NCBI GenBank assembly: GCA_010015655.1
Contig: ML976665.1
Coordinates: 365,909-429,908, forward strand
DNA: 64,000 bases
Direction: 5' to 3'
Source of the DNA: Bimuria novae-zelandiae CBS 107.79
Taxonomy: Eukaryota > Ascomycota > Dothideomycetes > Pleosporales > Didymosphaeriaceae
Of the stretch, positions 45,513-58,990 are shown piece after piece (within the stretch, counting starts at the first letter, position 1; each line of letters starts with the position of its first letter). The notes beneath the pieces are model-generated. The model was not told the origin of the DNA. It searched no databases and was given only the letters and a program-made list of their open reading frames with translations. A program made the translations under genes and the position numbers.

Positions 45513-48500
45513 ATAGTCTTTTATTTTATTTTTTTTTTAGCACGAATAGTATAGCGGAAGCTATTAGGCTTTTACTTAGTTATATAAACTTTCTTTTTAA
45601 GTTCTTTTTTAACTATTTTACCAACTCTTCTTATTAGTGTTGTAATAATAGTTATAGTGATTTAGGGTGTAGCTTCGCACCTTCCTCTAGGTGGATTTTA
45701 TAATCTCATTCCTGGTGTTTCAGGAGTTTTTCGTCGTCTCATTTATAGAACAGCTCTACAAAATCTTGGTACTCCTTAGGTATAGACAGAGTTTCTTACC
45801 CCTCCTTTTAGAGCTTACGCTTCCTTATCTATAGGACTCCTACTGCCTAAGGGTCCTCCTTGTAGATTCTTACAATTTTCTATGGTAATATTTTTATAAT
45901 TATTAATTTCTTATTAGTTCCTTCTTTATGAGATATGTTCTAAATCTTTAGGCTTACTTATTTTAATTATTATATGCTAGTAACCTTTATTATAAGTTCT
46001 TAGTTACGTATTATCTTCTTTTACTAGTTAATAACAGGGTTATATCGTAGTAGCTAATTATAGCTAATAATTACTTTTAAGCTTTTAAGATCTATTATCG
46101 TGAAGCTATATTAGCTCTACAGTCTATCTAGACTAATAGGTTATAGTGTTATTTTAAGGCGTAACTAGCCTTTACTATATCGTTAGAATAGCGTCCTATC
46201 TACTATTTCTACCTATATAGGTGTTTTCTTATTCCTATATAGCAAGTTGTATTTCTTTACTATTTTAAGAGATATTAGATATCTAGTCGCTCTAGGGTTT
46301 ATTAACGCTATTACTTAGTAACTACTAATTATAACTTCCTGACTTAAGTGCAGGTTATTTATGCCTATTTTTACCTTTTTTACCTTTATAGTTACGTCCC
46401 TACTAGTAAAGTCTTTTATTTAGTAGTGTCCTAGTTTTCTAATTTATTATTTATCTTCTTAATGTTATCTTAAATGACTTTACTTCCTTATTCTAAGTTC
46501 GCGTGGATTCTTCTATATTAACGTTAGTTTTTGTCCGTTTTTATTACTTTTAGTAAAGCGCTTTATAGGTGTTCGTAGTATCCTTAATATGCTAGACCTT
46601 TTTTTTCCTTTTAAGGTTCTCCGTGTCGTCTGCATCCTATAACTAGACATTTTTATAATTTTAGTCTCTATATAATAGTGTTGTTTCGAGTACTACTGTC
46701 TATTCTTTTTAATATAGGTGGGCTAGACAATTTCTATTGTAGTCGAGCCATTTAATTTTTTTAGGTAATTAGGATTTATACTCCCTATCTATTAGTTTTC
46801 TATAATTATCGTCGATCTTACATTTATACCTTTAGAATAATAGCTTATAGCTTCTTTTTGTGCTTCGTATATTTAGCATTTATTATTCAAGAATTTCTAC
46901 GAATCTAGTTCCTTATAGTAGCGTAACTATGTATTAGGAAAATATTTATAACAGTTCATCGTTAGTTCGTAATTATTAATAAACTTATAGTTTACATTTT
47001 CTTAGTAATATTGCTACTAATTCCTTCTTTATCTAATATAGCTAGTAATTGTTTTCGTTATAAAGGAACTAGGCTACCTACTTATATTATTTTTAAATTT
47101 AAATCTACCATCCTAGTACTAACACATTTCTTTAGTATATTATAATAAACTTATAGGTTAACGTAGCCCTTAGTATTTTAAGCTCGATCTTTTACATGTA
47201 TTCCTGAGATGTGTGCATCTAACTATTATATACCTAGTATTTTCCTTTTGCTAGTTAGAGAAGGACCTTGTACTCGTATACTATCCTCTATTCTATTTCC
47301 TCTAGTATCTTTAGAGCCTTAAGTTCTATATTAGTAACTTTATCTTTATTTATCCTTAGTAGTATAAGTATTAATTCCCGTAGCGTAATTATTCCTACTG
47401 AGATAATCTAAGCTTTTTTACTTTTAATTTTATAATTCCTTAGGTAGTCGCATTTGAAGTAGTCCTGTTTACTACACTATAGACAGGATTTTTATCTAGG
47501 CTTTATTTTTACTCTTTATCTATTAGCCTATTATTATAGTTCTTTTATTACTTCTTTAGCTTCTTTTCTTGTATCTTGTTAGCTATTATAATATCCCTAT
47601 CGTGGTCTTATTATAACTTCTAGCTTTTTCTAGTGTTAGGTTTTACTTACCTATCTTTATATTTCTTAAGTTGCTATTCGTGTAGGTAGTTATTTACTTA
47701 GATAAATAGCCTAATTATTTTCTCTAAACTTTTAAGTTAGTTATAGTAGATTAGTTTGTCCTTTACTATTTCCTTTAACTTATAATAGTAGGCTACCTAT
47801 AAGGGGGCATTATCCTAGTTAATTCTTGTCTATAATTATTAAACCGTTGCGATATACTTCCTAGCAGGTCGTTATTATTTAATTTACTAGATTTACTTTT
47901 TCGCTTATTGCTCTTTATTAACTTTTTTAAACATAATTTTAATATATTTCTTAAAACTTTCCTAAGACGTAAAGACTTTTATTATTTCTTTATTTTATTT
48001 CTTTAGCTATTCAACGTACTCCAAATATTTGTTAATAAAAGGACATAACTACTTCACTAGTTTTTCTTTTATATATATGCTTGCTATAAGGACCTTTGCC
48101 TAATTTATTCTAATTATTTATTTATTAAATTAGTAATATAGTTCTATATTAATAAGGCACAGCTTTAAGGTGCCTTTTCTTATTTTAAAGAGCTTTAGGA
48201 CTTTAAATTTAATTTTAGTTATTAGTAGTGTTACGGCTACTTATATCTATATCTAGTCCTAGGCCTAAGCCTGCCTTTATGAATAGTTTATAAGTTACGT
48301 AACTTATTTCTTAAGCTATTAAATTTTATTAGCCTAAGTAGCTAGTACTATAGCTAAATTTATTATAGTGCTAGAAGCCATGCTTTTTATAGCTAGTCTA
48401 GACGCTGCTAAGCTAGAGAGTATCGCTATATTATCTTAAACCTTTAGTTAGTTAAAGTGTTACAAGGAGGTTTACTTATCTAAGTTTAATTTAAGTTAGG

Positions 48501-48985
48501 AGAGGATAGGTCTAGAGTAATATACCTTATAAATATATTTAGTAGTGAAGATCTTAAAATAACAACACTAGGATGTATATATAAACTAATTCTATAATAA
48601 ATAATAGAATAACTAACTAGGAGATTTATTAATTGTAATAAGAAATATACTTATCGTATATTAAGTTGACTACAAGGAGTAAGAAAAGTATAAAAAAACT
48701 ATTAAACTATATACTCTTTATCTTAGTTCTTACTATTATTTAAATTATTATTATAGTCCTGCTAAGGCTTTCCTCCTAGAGATAGTCCCTAGAACTTACT
48801 ATAGTCTTAATCTTTACACAGGACTTCTCGCTTATACGGGACTTTATTACGTAATTTCTAATCTAAGCTATCCCGCGCTTTCGTATATTCCTCTAGCGCG
48901 GTTATTTCGCCAACAATAACTCTCTTGGCGTAATTGTCTGGTTCCATTGTTCCTATGGGGTTCGTGATCGTAACAAAAAAGTAAC
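45513..48985 (-). mobile_element. RIP-degraded retroelement relic with gag-like zinc knuckle
   Basis: An AT-rich tract with dense stops. On the minus strand a possible start at 48947 (MEPDNYAKRVIVGEITALEE) opens a frame that dissolves in stops. Near 47,440-47,500 a segment reading CLxCSKQDYFKCDYLRNY fits a CCHC knuckle with His-to-Tyr change. No polymerase motif could be read with confidence, so the class is left open. No LTRs or target duplications were identified. Confidence 0.45.
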
Positions 48986-49289
48986 TATAGTAAGAAGAAG
49001 TTTTTATAAATAAGAAGAGCTAGTGGCTAGCTACTCTATATAAGTTAATAGCGCGTAGTAATAAGAAGTAGATAAAAAAGAAGGTACGCGCTAACAGAGG
49101 CAAATTAACTTAATAGCGCTATAAATACAATAGTAAGACTAGGCATAATTTACGCACGTGTAAAGAAGAAGTAAAAGTAGATTCTAAGTAGATTAGCCTA
49201 TTATAATATTATAATTTCTTATAACTATTTGTGCACGTTCTGTATCATCGTGTAGAGTATAGATTTTGGTAGGATCTTGGCATTTTCGG
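48986..49289. other. short spacer between relics
   Basis: AT-rich, with about 85 bases (49,230-49,315) of less eroded sequence at the junction with the next element. No gene was recognised. Confidence 0.4.
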
Positions 49290-51180
49290 AGACTCGTTTG
49301 TGGAGTACATTATTCCTTATATATAAATAGTATATAAAATAACTTAAATTCCTAGGACATATTATTAGCATAAAAAGAATAAAAGTTATGCTAGACAAGA
49401 CTAAATTCATTATAAACTAGCCTATACTAACCATAGTTAAGAACGTCTAAGAATTTTTAAGATTTCATAAATTTAATAGATAGTTTATATAAGACTACGC
49501 TAGATTTACGATATCTTTAACTAATCTTACTAAAAAAGAGTCGCCTTTTAAATAGACTAAAGAAGATAAGGAGTTATTTAGACACGTAGTAAAAGCATAC
49601 ACTACGGCACTAGTCCTTATTTACATTAGGAATAAGAATATCTACGAATTAAGATAGACGTACGCGACCTCGCGATTGGCGCTTATGCCAAGTAAGAGAA
49701 GTATGGTAAATAGCACCCTATTACCTACTATTTACGTAAATTTAGTAGAGTGGAAACATGATATAATATAGACGATAATGAACTTTATATAATTATTAAA
49801 GCACTTAAGTACTAGAGAATCTATGCACTAAGCTATTCAAATATTATAATTTTTATAGACTATAGAAGCCTTATAAGATTTATAATAACTAAGGAACTTA
49901 CGATACGATAAGCAAGATAGTTAAAAATACTTAAATAGTATAAGTTTAAGATTATATATATACTAGGAAGGGATAATAAATACGTAGGCGCCATTAACAG
50001 GCGTATTAACCTTATAAAAGAGAAAGTAAAAACCTACTTTATAATACTATAATAGAACTTTAATAGATTATTAGAACCCATAAAAGGGCATAACTAACTA
50101 CTTGTTATTATACGAAAAGTACCTAAGGAACTATAAAGTAAGATTATATATTAGTATCACGACGATCCTATATATGAATACCTGAAAATTAGGAAGATAA
50201 TAGAATTTATCCAACCGAATTCCTAATTAAAGGAATAAAGAAAGTAATAATAAGGTCTATTCATAAGTATATAGACTGCTAAAAAAATAAGCATGCCACA
50301 TATCTTAAGTATAAAGAAATATAAGTAATCTAGATACCTATAGTACTATAAGAAGACATTGCTCTAGACTTTATAACTGGACTACCGAAGTTAAAAGATC
50401 CATTAAATGGAATAAGCTACGATGCTATATTAGTAATTATTTATTAATTTACTAAATACGTGGAATTACTACCTTATTAAAAGACAAATATAGAGAAGGA
50501 AATAGCATTTCTTATCCTAGACTAACTTATATAACACTACAGTATTCTAAAGATAATTATTAGCGATAGAGATTAGCTCTTTACATTAAACTACTAGATA
50601 ACTCTTATGGAACATATTAAAATAAAACAAAAGCTATCTATAGCTTATCACCTATAAATAAACAGACAAACAGAACGTATAAATTAGATAATTAGGACAT
50701 ATCTACGCATCTACTATAATGACTTAACGAATAACTAGACTTTCCTACTCTCTATGGCACAATTGGCGTATAATAATAAAATATTAGTAGTAACTAGATA
50801 TACACTATTCTAGGTAAATTACGAAAGACGCTTATATCTTTTTAATTAGATATTTCCTATAGTAATTAAGACGGAAGAAGTGATTAACATAGCAGAAATT
50901 ATAAAAAATACATAAATAACTCTAAGAGAATTTTAAGAAAGCGTAATAGTAAAATATTTCCTACAGTAACTAAAAACAAATATTAGCACCTTAGCTAACA
51001 AAGGGGGATAAAGCCTATTAACTAATAAAAAATCTTGAAATCTAAAAGAAAAAGTAGAAGAAACTAGATTATATTAAGGTTAGACTATTTTTTATTTTTA
51101 AATAAATATCACTAGTTAAAACAACCTTTTATTACTAACCTAAGAAAGAAAACGAATTTAAAGTAAAATAGATACTATAG
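49290..51180 (+). mobile_element. truncated second copy of the gypsy family (pol 3' part)
   Basis: Plus-strand remnants match the interior of the element at 27285 in order: LKFLGHIISIKRIKV (end of reverse transcriptase) near 49,335, RNase H near 49,640-49,830, and DIALDFITGLPKLKD (integrase) near 50,360-50,400. At 51,005-51,110 a long stretch is almost base-identical to 32,505-32,590. The 5' half of pol, gag and both LTRs are missing. Confidence 0.75.
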
Positions 51181-51785
51181 TATATAGATTAGCCACGTAC
51201 GTACCTTATTAAATAGAAAAGTTACCTATATAGCAGGAATACTTAGGAACTAGAGATATACTTATAAAATTATTAAGAAAAAAAATCTAATAGTACAAGC
51301 GTACTTTTACATAATAGAGGAGTAATGCTTTAACTGAATTATAGACTAGTCCATTACTTCTATACTTAAAGTAGTATTAGGATTAATTAATACTATTGCC
51401 TAAGCAAGCTTCTTATAGTTGTCTAAAGTCTCTAATCTATCTATTATAGAAATACCAGGATTAAATAACTTTTATTCTTTTTAATATAACTTCTTATGCT
51501 TATTACGTAGCCACGCTATCTTCTTTTGTGCCAGACAAGCACACAAGAGCGCTATATAAGCAAGCTATTTTTCTACCTTAATGTCACGAGAGCAACGAGT
51601 ATGAGTATCTTAGCCCACGATAGGCTAGATTAATATTACTACGTTCGATATCTACGTGTAGGTACAAGACGTTAGATAAGGAGAAAAGGTCTTCTCCCCC
51701 TATCTAGCGTGGATCTATCTATCTCGCTTAGTCTAGGTACTAATACCTAGATGGCTAATGTCGTGTCTAACCAATTAGAAGTAAG

Positions 51786-51826
51786 CTTCGGGGCCTAGGC
51801 TATCGGACCTTCGGGGCCTAGGCTAT
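51786..51826 (+). repeat. 18-base direct repeat in a GC-richer patch
   Basis: CTTCGGGGCCTAGGCTAT occurs at 51786-51803 and 51809-51826 inside otherwise AT-rich sequence. Confidence 0.8.
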
Positions 51827-52250
51827 TAAACCTTTAGTTCCTAAAGTATAAGTTCGGAGACAGAAGTCTATGTATTAACGTACTATTATTAATAGTACGT
51901 CTAGGCTGTTAGGTTGCCTAAGAGGTTACCGTAATACTTAAGGTTTATCTCTTTCTTCGCCTCTAACTTCTCTAATCTCTATAACTTAGCATTTATTTTT
52001 AAATAACCTAGTAAAGGAATTTCCTCGAGCTTATACTTCTAATTACTATACTAAATATAATTTATGCACTTCGAGTGTAATAATAATAAATAAATAGGTA
52101 ACTACTTCTTAGCATAGTACAAACACGCAACTACAGTAAATACGTAGTTTTACTTAAGATTATTAGCTTATCAATAACAGTATTAGGCAGATTAAGAAAG
52201 TCGCATTATTCATAGTTAACTTATAAGGATATTAAGCCTAGAGAGAGGAG

Positions 52251-52690
52251 CTAATATTAAGATTTATTAAAATCTAATATAACGTATAGCAGGATATTGG
52301 CACTTATCTATGCGCCTAAGCTAAAATTCTTAACTTAGTTATAAATTATGTAATAGGTCACGCGTTCTAGAAATATTAAAAGTCCTAGAACTAGTTTAGC
52401 ATTTAGGACCTTAGGACAAAATAGGACTTTAAGATATATAAGACGAGACTTATATATAGGAACGTGAAAGATAGACCTTCTATCTTCGTGTTTAACCTCC
52501 TTTATTAATATATTATTTAGATTATACTTAGGTATTATTAATTGTTGTATAAAAGTAAGCTTGAGAGTAATGCCTATCCTTAGGAAAATCGAGCTAAGAA
52601 GCTTACTATATACCTAAGTATATTACGTTAGCTCGCGAACCTTAGCGAGCTTACGTAAGGCTGAGCTAAGTCTTATATTTACAACACACC
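52251..52690 (+). repeat. LTR-like segment of a related gypsy family
   Basis: It follows a purine run (GAGAGAGGAGC), starts TAATATTAAGATT and shares TCGTGTTTAACCT, TTTATTAATATATTATTTAG and the preceding self-complementary TAGACCTTCTATCTTC with the LTRs at 27285 and 33661. Near 52,685 it ends in ACAACA. Limits are approximate. Confidence 0.5.
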
Positions 52691-53620
52691 TTTTAAGTAA
52701 GTTATAATAGTAACGAGCCTGCGCACAAGTAAGGCTCTAAGGAACTTATATAAAATGCCTTTTTAGTCTTCAAAATAACTATAGTAATCTTATCCGCGAG
52801 AGTTACTTACTTAAATAGAGCTTAGCTTCTTATTAAAAGTGTCCTACTAGTAAGATAGGTAAGCGCGCGCCTTTTATTTATAAAAAATAATATCCTAATA
52901 ACGCGTTACGGGATAGTAACGCGAATGTAAAAGATATAAATACTTGCACTAACTATAAGAAGTCTTTTTCTATTATAATAAGTTCTTTATTTTTATATTA
53001 CTTTACTTATAATACTCACTCTTGCAAACTTTTCCTCCTTAGTTTTATAAACATAATACTATTTATATTATAATTAATATGGTAAGCATTTTTTCAAAAG
53101 TTTCTAAATCTATACTAACTTATTTTTAAGACTCCTTATAATTATCCTTTTATGAGACACCTTACTTCGGAAGAGACGCTCCGCGTAGAGTAAGCTACTA
53201 AGGAAAAAACTAAGCGTAAGAAAAAGTAGCGTATTAAGAATATTTATAAAAGTAAGGAGGCTATAGATAAGCATTATGCGCTTAATGCTACTATTATTCC
53301 TTTATTACCTTTTCGCTGCCTCTAGTTAACGTTTAACCTACTACTAAAACTATCAGTAATAGTTAGCCTACTAAAACTAAGTTCTTATATTTATATATTA
53401 GGTGCATGCTAAGAGTGATTACTATAGCGTTTAATAGTAAGTATAGATATAATTTAGCTAGCGAGAAGCGCTACTAGCGCTATTAAAATAGTACTTATAA
53501 GCTTATATGTGTTTAAGCTTCTAAGTCATTATTTTAATAATAGGCTAATAGAATAATAGGCCTGAAAAATTATATAAGTACTGCGTATTATTCCTTAAAA
53601 ATAAGCAGTAGTATTCTTTA

Positions 53621-54866
53621 CAGTGCCAAGACATTAGTCTGTTGACACCGGACCCGCGTCGCGCATCCCCACCCAACCTCAATCTTTTTAGCCTTCCACC
53701 AACCCACAATGCAACGCGAATTTGGCAGGGAAATTAGTGGTAATTAAGGGAGGAATAATAAATTAAGTAAATTACAAAGAGCTAGGATATTATTTATAGT
53801 AGAGGCAAGAGAATTAAAAGCTTCGATCGCGTCGCGTTTTAGCTGCACACGGTAGATAATTTACAACACAATTAAGCAATGGAATAACCACAATATAACT
53901 AAATCTTTACCTCGATCTGGTTAGCTAAAGAAGCTTACACGCTAACAAGAATAATTACTCCTTTAAATCGCTCGCTAGCACCCTAGAATTAAGTATATAT
54001 AGCTAAAGGCTAAAGTTGCAGGCGTATAGGTTTATCGTAAGACACTCTATCGGCTGCTTAAGAAACACTACATTACGAACTAGGTAGCAAAGAAGAGGCC
54101 TAAGCTCACTCTAGCACATGCAAGATTAAGGCGTTAATAGGCTTAGCGGATGCAGAATTTTAACTTTAAAAGCGTGACTTTTTCTAATAAGGTCTTAGCA
54201 GAGCGAGGTAAGGGAAAGAAGAGGATCTAGGTCTTTAGGACGCCACTCTAAAAATGGGATCACGATAAGATTAAAGAGGAGGATATTCAGAAGGGGATGG
54301 TATAGATGTTCTGGGCCTGCTTCTGGTATGAAGGTCGATCTGAACTCATCGTAATGGAACGAGATCCACAAGCTCCACGGAATGGCTACAGTGCACGCTC
54401 ATATATCTGGGCGCTAGAGGAAGGGCTCCTACTAGTATTAGATGAAGATACTATCTATCAGATGGATAATGCACCAATTTATACCGCCCACAAGACGGCC
54501 CTCTGGCTGGAGGCAATGGACATTGAAGTTCTAGATTTCCCTCCTTACTTACCTGACCTTAATCCAATTGAGCACCTCTGGTGGGCACTTAAATAGAAGG
54601 TAATTGAATTACATCTGGAATTGGAGGACCAAGGGTGGTAGTAGATTAATAGAGACGCATTTATCGACGCTGCCTAAGAAGCTTGGCGAGCCCTGCCCCA
54701 GGGTCTCATGAAGAAGCTCATTGATTCTATGCCAAGGAGAATACAGGCAGTGATAAAAGCTAGAGGCTGGCAAACAAAGTACTGAAATAGCATTCAATTG
54801 AGGCCTTGAAATTACTGTCAAAAAAGTTGAAATTTTCGGTGTCAACAGACTAATGTCCTAGTACTG
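53621..54866 (+). mobile_element. Tc1-type DNA transposon (DD34E)
   Basis: Thirty-base inverted ends begin CAGTGCCAAGACATTAGTCT on the left and differ at three transition positions on the right. TA flanks both ends (53619-53620 and 54867-54868). The CAGT start is typical of Tc1. Its length is 1,246 bases with one transposase gene. Confidence 0.88.
53709..54785 (+). pseudogene. Tc1 transposase, RIP-degraded in its N-terminal half
   Basis: A single frame of 359 codons from ATG 53709 to TGA 54783-54785 is cut by many stops before 54,305 and by a few after 54,596. The catalytic region 54306-54596 is open and well preserved: MFWACFWYEGRSELIVM, the IYQMDNAPIYTAHKTALWL segment with the second Asp, and FPPYLPDLNPIEHLWWALK with the Glu of DD34E. 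The N-terminal helix-turn-helix part is recognisable only as fragments (LSKLQRARILF). This copy is not functional. Confidence 0.83.
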
Positions 54867-55254
54867 TAGACGTAAGTATTATGCACTATAATATTTAAGC
54901 TTTAGCTAACTAGCTTTTTAAGACGTAAGGCTTAGGAATATGTATAATATTATCTATTAGCATATTAGTCTAATTATTAAAAAAAGTATCGCTTTACTAC
55001 TCCCTACTCTTATTGTTTCTGCGACTCCTATAGCTCCTGTGGCTCCTGCACCTCCTACGGCTCCTGCACCTCCTACAGCTCCTATACCTCCTATAGCTCC
55101 TGCAACGGTTTCGGCCCTTACGACGCCTTAACGCAATCCTAAACTTGTGCCTTTTAACACTCTAGGGGCTACTTAAGTTAATTATAAGAGTCTAAGACCG
55201 CGTTATACTATTACTAATAAAATTACTTTCCTTAACTATTTATATACTTATTTA
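54867..55254. other. AT-rich relic with Pro/Ala-coding short repeat
   Basis: The decayed frame interrupted at 53,620 appears to resume here. At 55,027-55,100 a CCTCCTACGGCTCCTGCA-type repeat encodes alternating Pro and Ala. The host element was not identified. Confidence 0.45.
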
Positions 55255-55619
55255 ACGTGATCCACTAAGCAACGCACGGTCCCAGGCAACGCCTACTTTT
55301 ACTAAATCTACTATAAACTTTAAAAATTAATATCTTTACAACTATATATAATATAGATGCTATAATTGCAGATTTAAAATTACTAAAGTTTAGAAATAAA
55401 CCTAATTACACGTAACTTGCAAAAAAAACACGGCGTTAATTAAATAATACTATTAAAAAGGTGCCGGGGTATTTAAAGCACACGATAAGATACTAACTTA
55501 AAAATATAGCTTCTTAATTACTTATAAGAATTAGAGCTTATAAAATATATAAATAAGCTTTACGCACGCGGAATACCTCCTATAAAGTAAATAATATAAA
55601 ATTTTATAGCTTAAATAGC

Positions 55620-56855
55620 AAAAAAAAAAAAAAAAAAAACTAAGAATAAATTAGGTAAATTACTTTCTTAAGCGTAATAGTATTAAGCTTATAAATTAAT
55701 AGACTACCTCTACTAACGCCTAGCGTTACTGCGCTAATTTAGCCTTTAAATATAAGCTTTTTTTTAAGCTACTAAGTAATAAGATTGCCTAATACAACGT
55801 TAAGCCTTATAATATTTATAATATAGATAAGAAGGGCTTCCTTATTAGGGTGCTTACTAAAATAAAGAGAGTCTTTATACGGCGGCGATATAAGGCAGGG
55901 CTACGCTAGCAGGTTATCTAGGACAGTAATCGCGAGTAGATAATAACAGTCGCGTGTATCTGCGCTAACAGCATAGCCTTATAGCTGGCGTTAATTTACC
56001 AAGCTACGTCGGACTAAATATAGGATACCTAGTTACAGGACTTTAATCTAGCTATCTATAAAACCTTCTTTGCTTTATTACTAAGTAAGTAGACTAATAA
56101 CGATTTAGGCCTTGCGTGGCTTAAACAGGTGTTTAATTAAGAGATAAAGGCAAAGATAAAGCGCTTATATCGCCTACTTATCCTTAATAGCTACGGATCG
56201 CACGTTACAATAGATTTTATTAAATATTACGACGAGAACCGAATCCTACTCGCTATACTACCTCCTCACAGTACCTATACGCTTCAGTCGCTCGACGTCG
56301 CGCTTTTCAAGCCTCTCTCGACGGCGTACTCTACAGAGCTCAGTAACTTCATGTATAATTGCCAGGGCATCTCCTCTATTACTAAACGAGACTTCTACCG
56401 CCTTTTCCACCGCGCCTGGCACACGGCCTTCACAAAATCGAATATCGAGGCGGGATTTGAAGCTACAGGGCTGTCACCGCTTGACGCAGAGGTAGTACTA
56501 AAGAGGTTCAAATCAAAAGAGGTAGAGAGGCCCTCATCAAGCGAAAGCACTACGTCAGTACTCTCTGCCTCTAACTGGCGCAAGATCGAGCGTTTGCTGA
56601 GGCAGGTAGTGGAGGACGTACACAATTCTCGATCTCGTCAGCTCTCTCAGACGATTCACACTATCGCCATACAAAAGCAGCTACTACAGCACGAAAACGA
56701 GAGGCTTCGTGAAGCTCTTATAAATGAGAAGAAGCGTCGCCAACGTGGAAAACCCCTCCTACTTAAAGCACCGCAGGAATACAATAGTAGCGCGGTTTTT
56801 TAGTCTCCTACAAAGGTTTAACAGGCTCGTAAGCGCCAAGCTTAAAAGGATGCTA
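55620..56855 (+). pseudogene. outer pogo transposase relic with open C-terminal segment
   Basis: The interior up to about 56,300 is eroded. The segment 56351-56803 is an open frame of 150 codons with the C-terminal hallmarks of fungal pogo transposases: a FYRLFHRAWHTAFTKSNIEA helix, GFEATGLSPLDAEVVLKRFK, and a Gln/Glu/Arg-rich coiled end (LLQHENERLREALINEKKRR). It stops at TAG before the nested element at 56856. A 20-base A run lies at 55620-55639. The remainder of the gene continues, decayed, after 58990. Confidence 0.7.
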
Positions 56856-58990
56856 CCATGTCTTGGCAGTCAGTGCGCAACATCACTTAATGCGTAACCC
56901 CGCGTGATAGCGCACCTACTTTAACGCGTCACAACTCCACTAATATAGACCTAATTAACGCCGCGATAGCAGCAATCAAATTATAAAAATAAAATAAAAA
57001 TTTATTATATAATAAAATTATAAAATAATTTAGCATGATACGTTCTACGTTAATACGCAGGCACTAACGCATTACGTAAGCGAGTGTAATTATAAATACT
57101 TTGCGCTATATACTTAGCCTATAATAAGAAAAGTAGCTCCTATAATATATTAAACGTTTTACTAAAGGTAGCCTTCCTTTTATATAGCAAATAATACAGA
57201 ACTTTGCGTCCTGTATTACTTAAAAAAACGTAAGTATATTCTAGGTTAATTACCTTATTAAGGGTAATAGTAACGCCTTAATATTACGCTAGACAACTAG
57301 AATTAATAATAATTACTATAACGCTAATTTAGAGGCAAAATATAAGCTCTACTTTAAGTTTTTATATAATAAAATCGCGAAGTATAGCATAGAGCCTTAT
57401 CACTACTATAATATAGATAAGAAAGGCTTCCTCCTTAGTATTATTAGTCGCTTAAAAAGGATTTTTAATAGGCCTCTATATAAGAGTTGCTAAGTAAGGT
57501 AATCTATATAGGATAATAGTTATAAGTAGACCTTAATTATTATATATATATGCGCCGACAGATCTACTATTAATTTATTACTAATTTATTAATCTAACGC
57601 TAGGAGCCTATAATTAAGCTAGATAAAGGAAATTAATCATTAATACTATAAAATCTTTATTACCTTATCTCCCTCTAGCTAGTTAAACAACGAGATAGGC
57701 CTTTAATAGCTTTAATAAATATTTAATTACTATATAAGAGAGAAAGCTAAAAAGGCTTAATAAGTATACTAACTTTTAATCCTTAATAGCTATAAGTCTC
57801 ACATTACTATAGATTTTATTAACTATTATAACTAAAATAGTATCCTCCTAACTGTATTTCCCCCTTATTTAACGTATACGCTATAGCCTCTTAACGTGTG
57901 TATATTTAAGTCTCTCTTAGCTACCTACTCCGACGAGCTTAACGCCTATTTATATAAAAGTTAAGGACTATTAATAGTTATTAAAAGAGACTTTTTTATA
58001 CTCTTCTAGAGGGCCTAGACTACGTTAGTTACGCTGTAATTAATTACTAAGGTTTTTAAGTATATAGGTATCTCGCTGCCAGATCCTATACTTATCCTTA
58101 AGTAATTTAATAAGGAGCCCTCTCTAGAGGTAAGATTATAAGAAAGCTCTACGTTAGTACTTAGCATATTAAATTAGCGTAAAATAGAATAACTATTACG
58201 CTCTACTATTAAGGATATCGTAACTAAGGAGTTATATAAGCTTAGCTAGATAATATACTTAATTTTTATATAAAAGTAACTTCTAAAGCACGGGAATAAG
58301 GGCCTTTAAAAAGCCCTAAGGAATAAAAAATAGCATTAAATAAAGGGTAAGACTCTACCTTTAGAGTAACCTAAGGAGTAGTATAAAGGAGCTATTTTTT
58401 AATTACTTACTTAAGTAAAGAGAGCGCACGATTTTCTTAGTTAATAAAAGACTAAAAAGGAATAATTATAACTCTAAAAAAGTTAGTAATAAGAGATATA
58501 GAAAGCTAATAAATAGTTTAAAACTTATTTACTTTAGGCGAGGCGCGTTATATAGGTAGTAGCTAAAAATACGCGTGCTAAGGAGAGAGCTAATTAAGCT
58601 ACTAAGTAATGCCTTTATTAATAAGCTTATAAGGCTTAATAATAACTTTAAGGATATCTTAAAATTACTAAAAAGGAAAGTTAGAGAGCCTTAAAAGCTA
58701 CTTATAAGGTTATAAAGAGGAAGAAATCTACGCTAGCACCTATACGCGTTAATATAGTAATATTTACGCTATTAACGCTATTATCGCGTAGTAGCTGTCT
58801 AGTTAAAACACTAAGTAGATATCTATAATCTAAGTTGCTAGTAATTATCTATAGACCTAAGAAACCTCTCTACTAAAAAATCTCGTAATAATAGTTTTTA
58901 TATAGAGCTCTATAGCCTTATATTATTAACGTCGCGATTATGTTAGGGTTACGCATTAAGTGATGTTGCGCACTAACTATCGAGACACGG
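56856..58990 (+). mobile_element. nested pogo-type transposon (inner)
   Basis: Inverted ends begin CCATGTCTTGGCAGTCAGTG (left) and CCGTGTCTCGATAGTTAGTG (right, read inward) and continue with a perfectly shared GCGCAACATCACTTAATGCG block. TA flanks both ends (56854-56855 and 58991-58992). Its length is 2,135 bases. Inside, a stop-ridden transposase frame starts near 56,935 with LINAAIAAIK, matching the ALINEAIA start of the 39807 gene, and shows a YNIDKKGFLL-type segment near 57,415. It inserted into the outer element, so it is the younger of the two. Confidence 0.84.

Larger units (their letters stand above)
51181..53620. other. AT-rich repeat relics
   Basis: Mostly stop-dense DNA. It includes a direct repeat at 51786-51826, an LTR-like segment at 52251-52690 and, from 53,150, a decayed frame (MRHLTSEETLRVE) of unknown type that is interrupted by the Tc1 element at 53621. 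Confidence 0.45.

Noticed and set aside
49225..49410. 61-codon hydrophobic minus-strand frame
   Set aside because: It spans the junction into the gypsy relic and its hydrophobicity comes from AT-rich sequence.
54609..54845. 78-codon minus-strand frame
   Set aside because: It is antisense to the Tc1 transposase C-terminus and inverted repeat.
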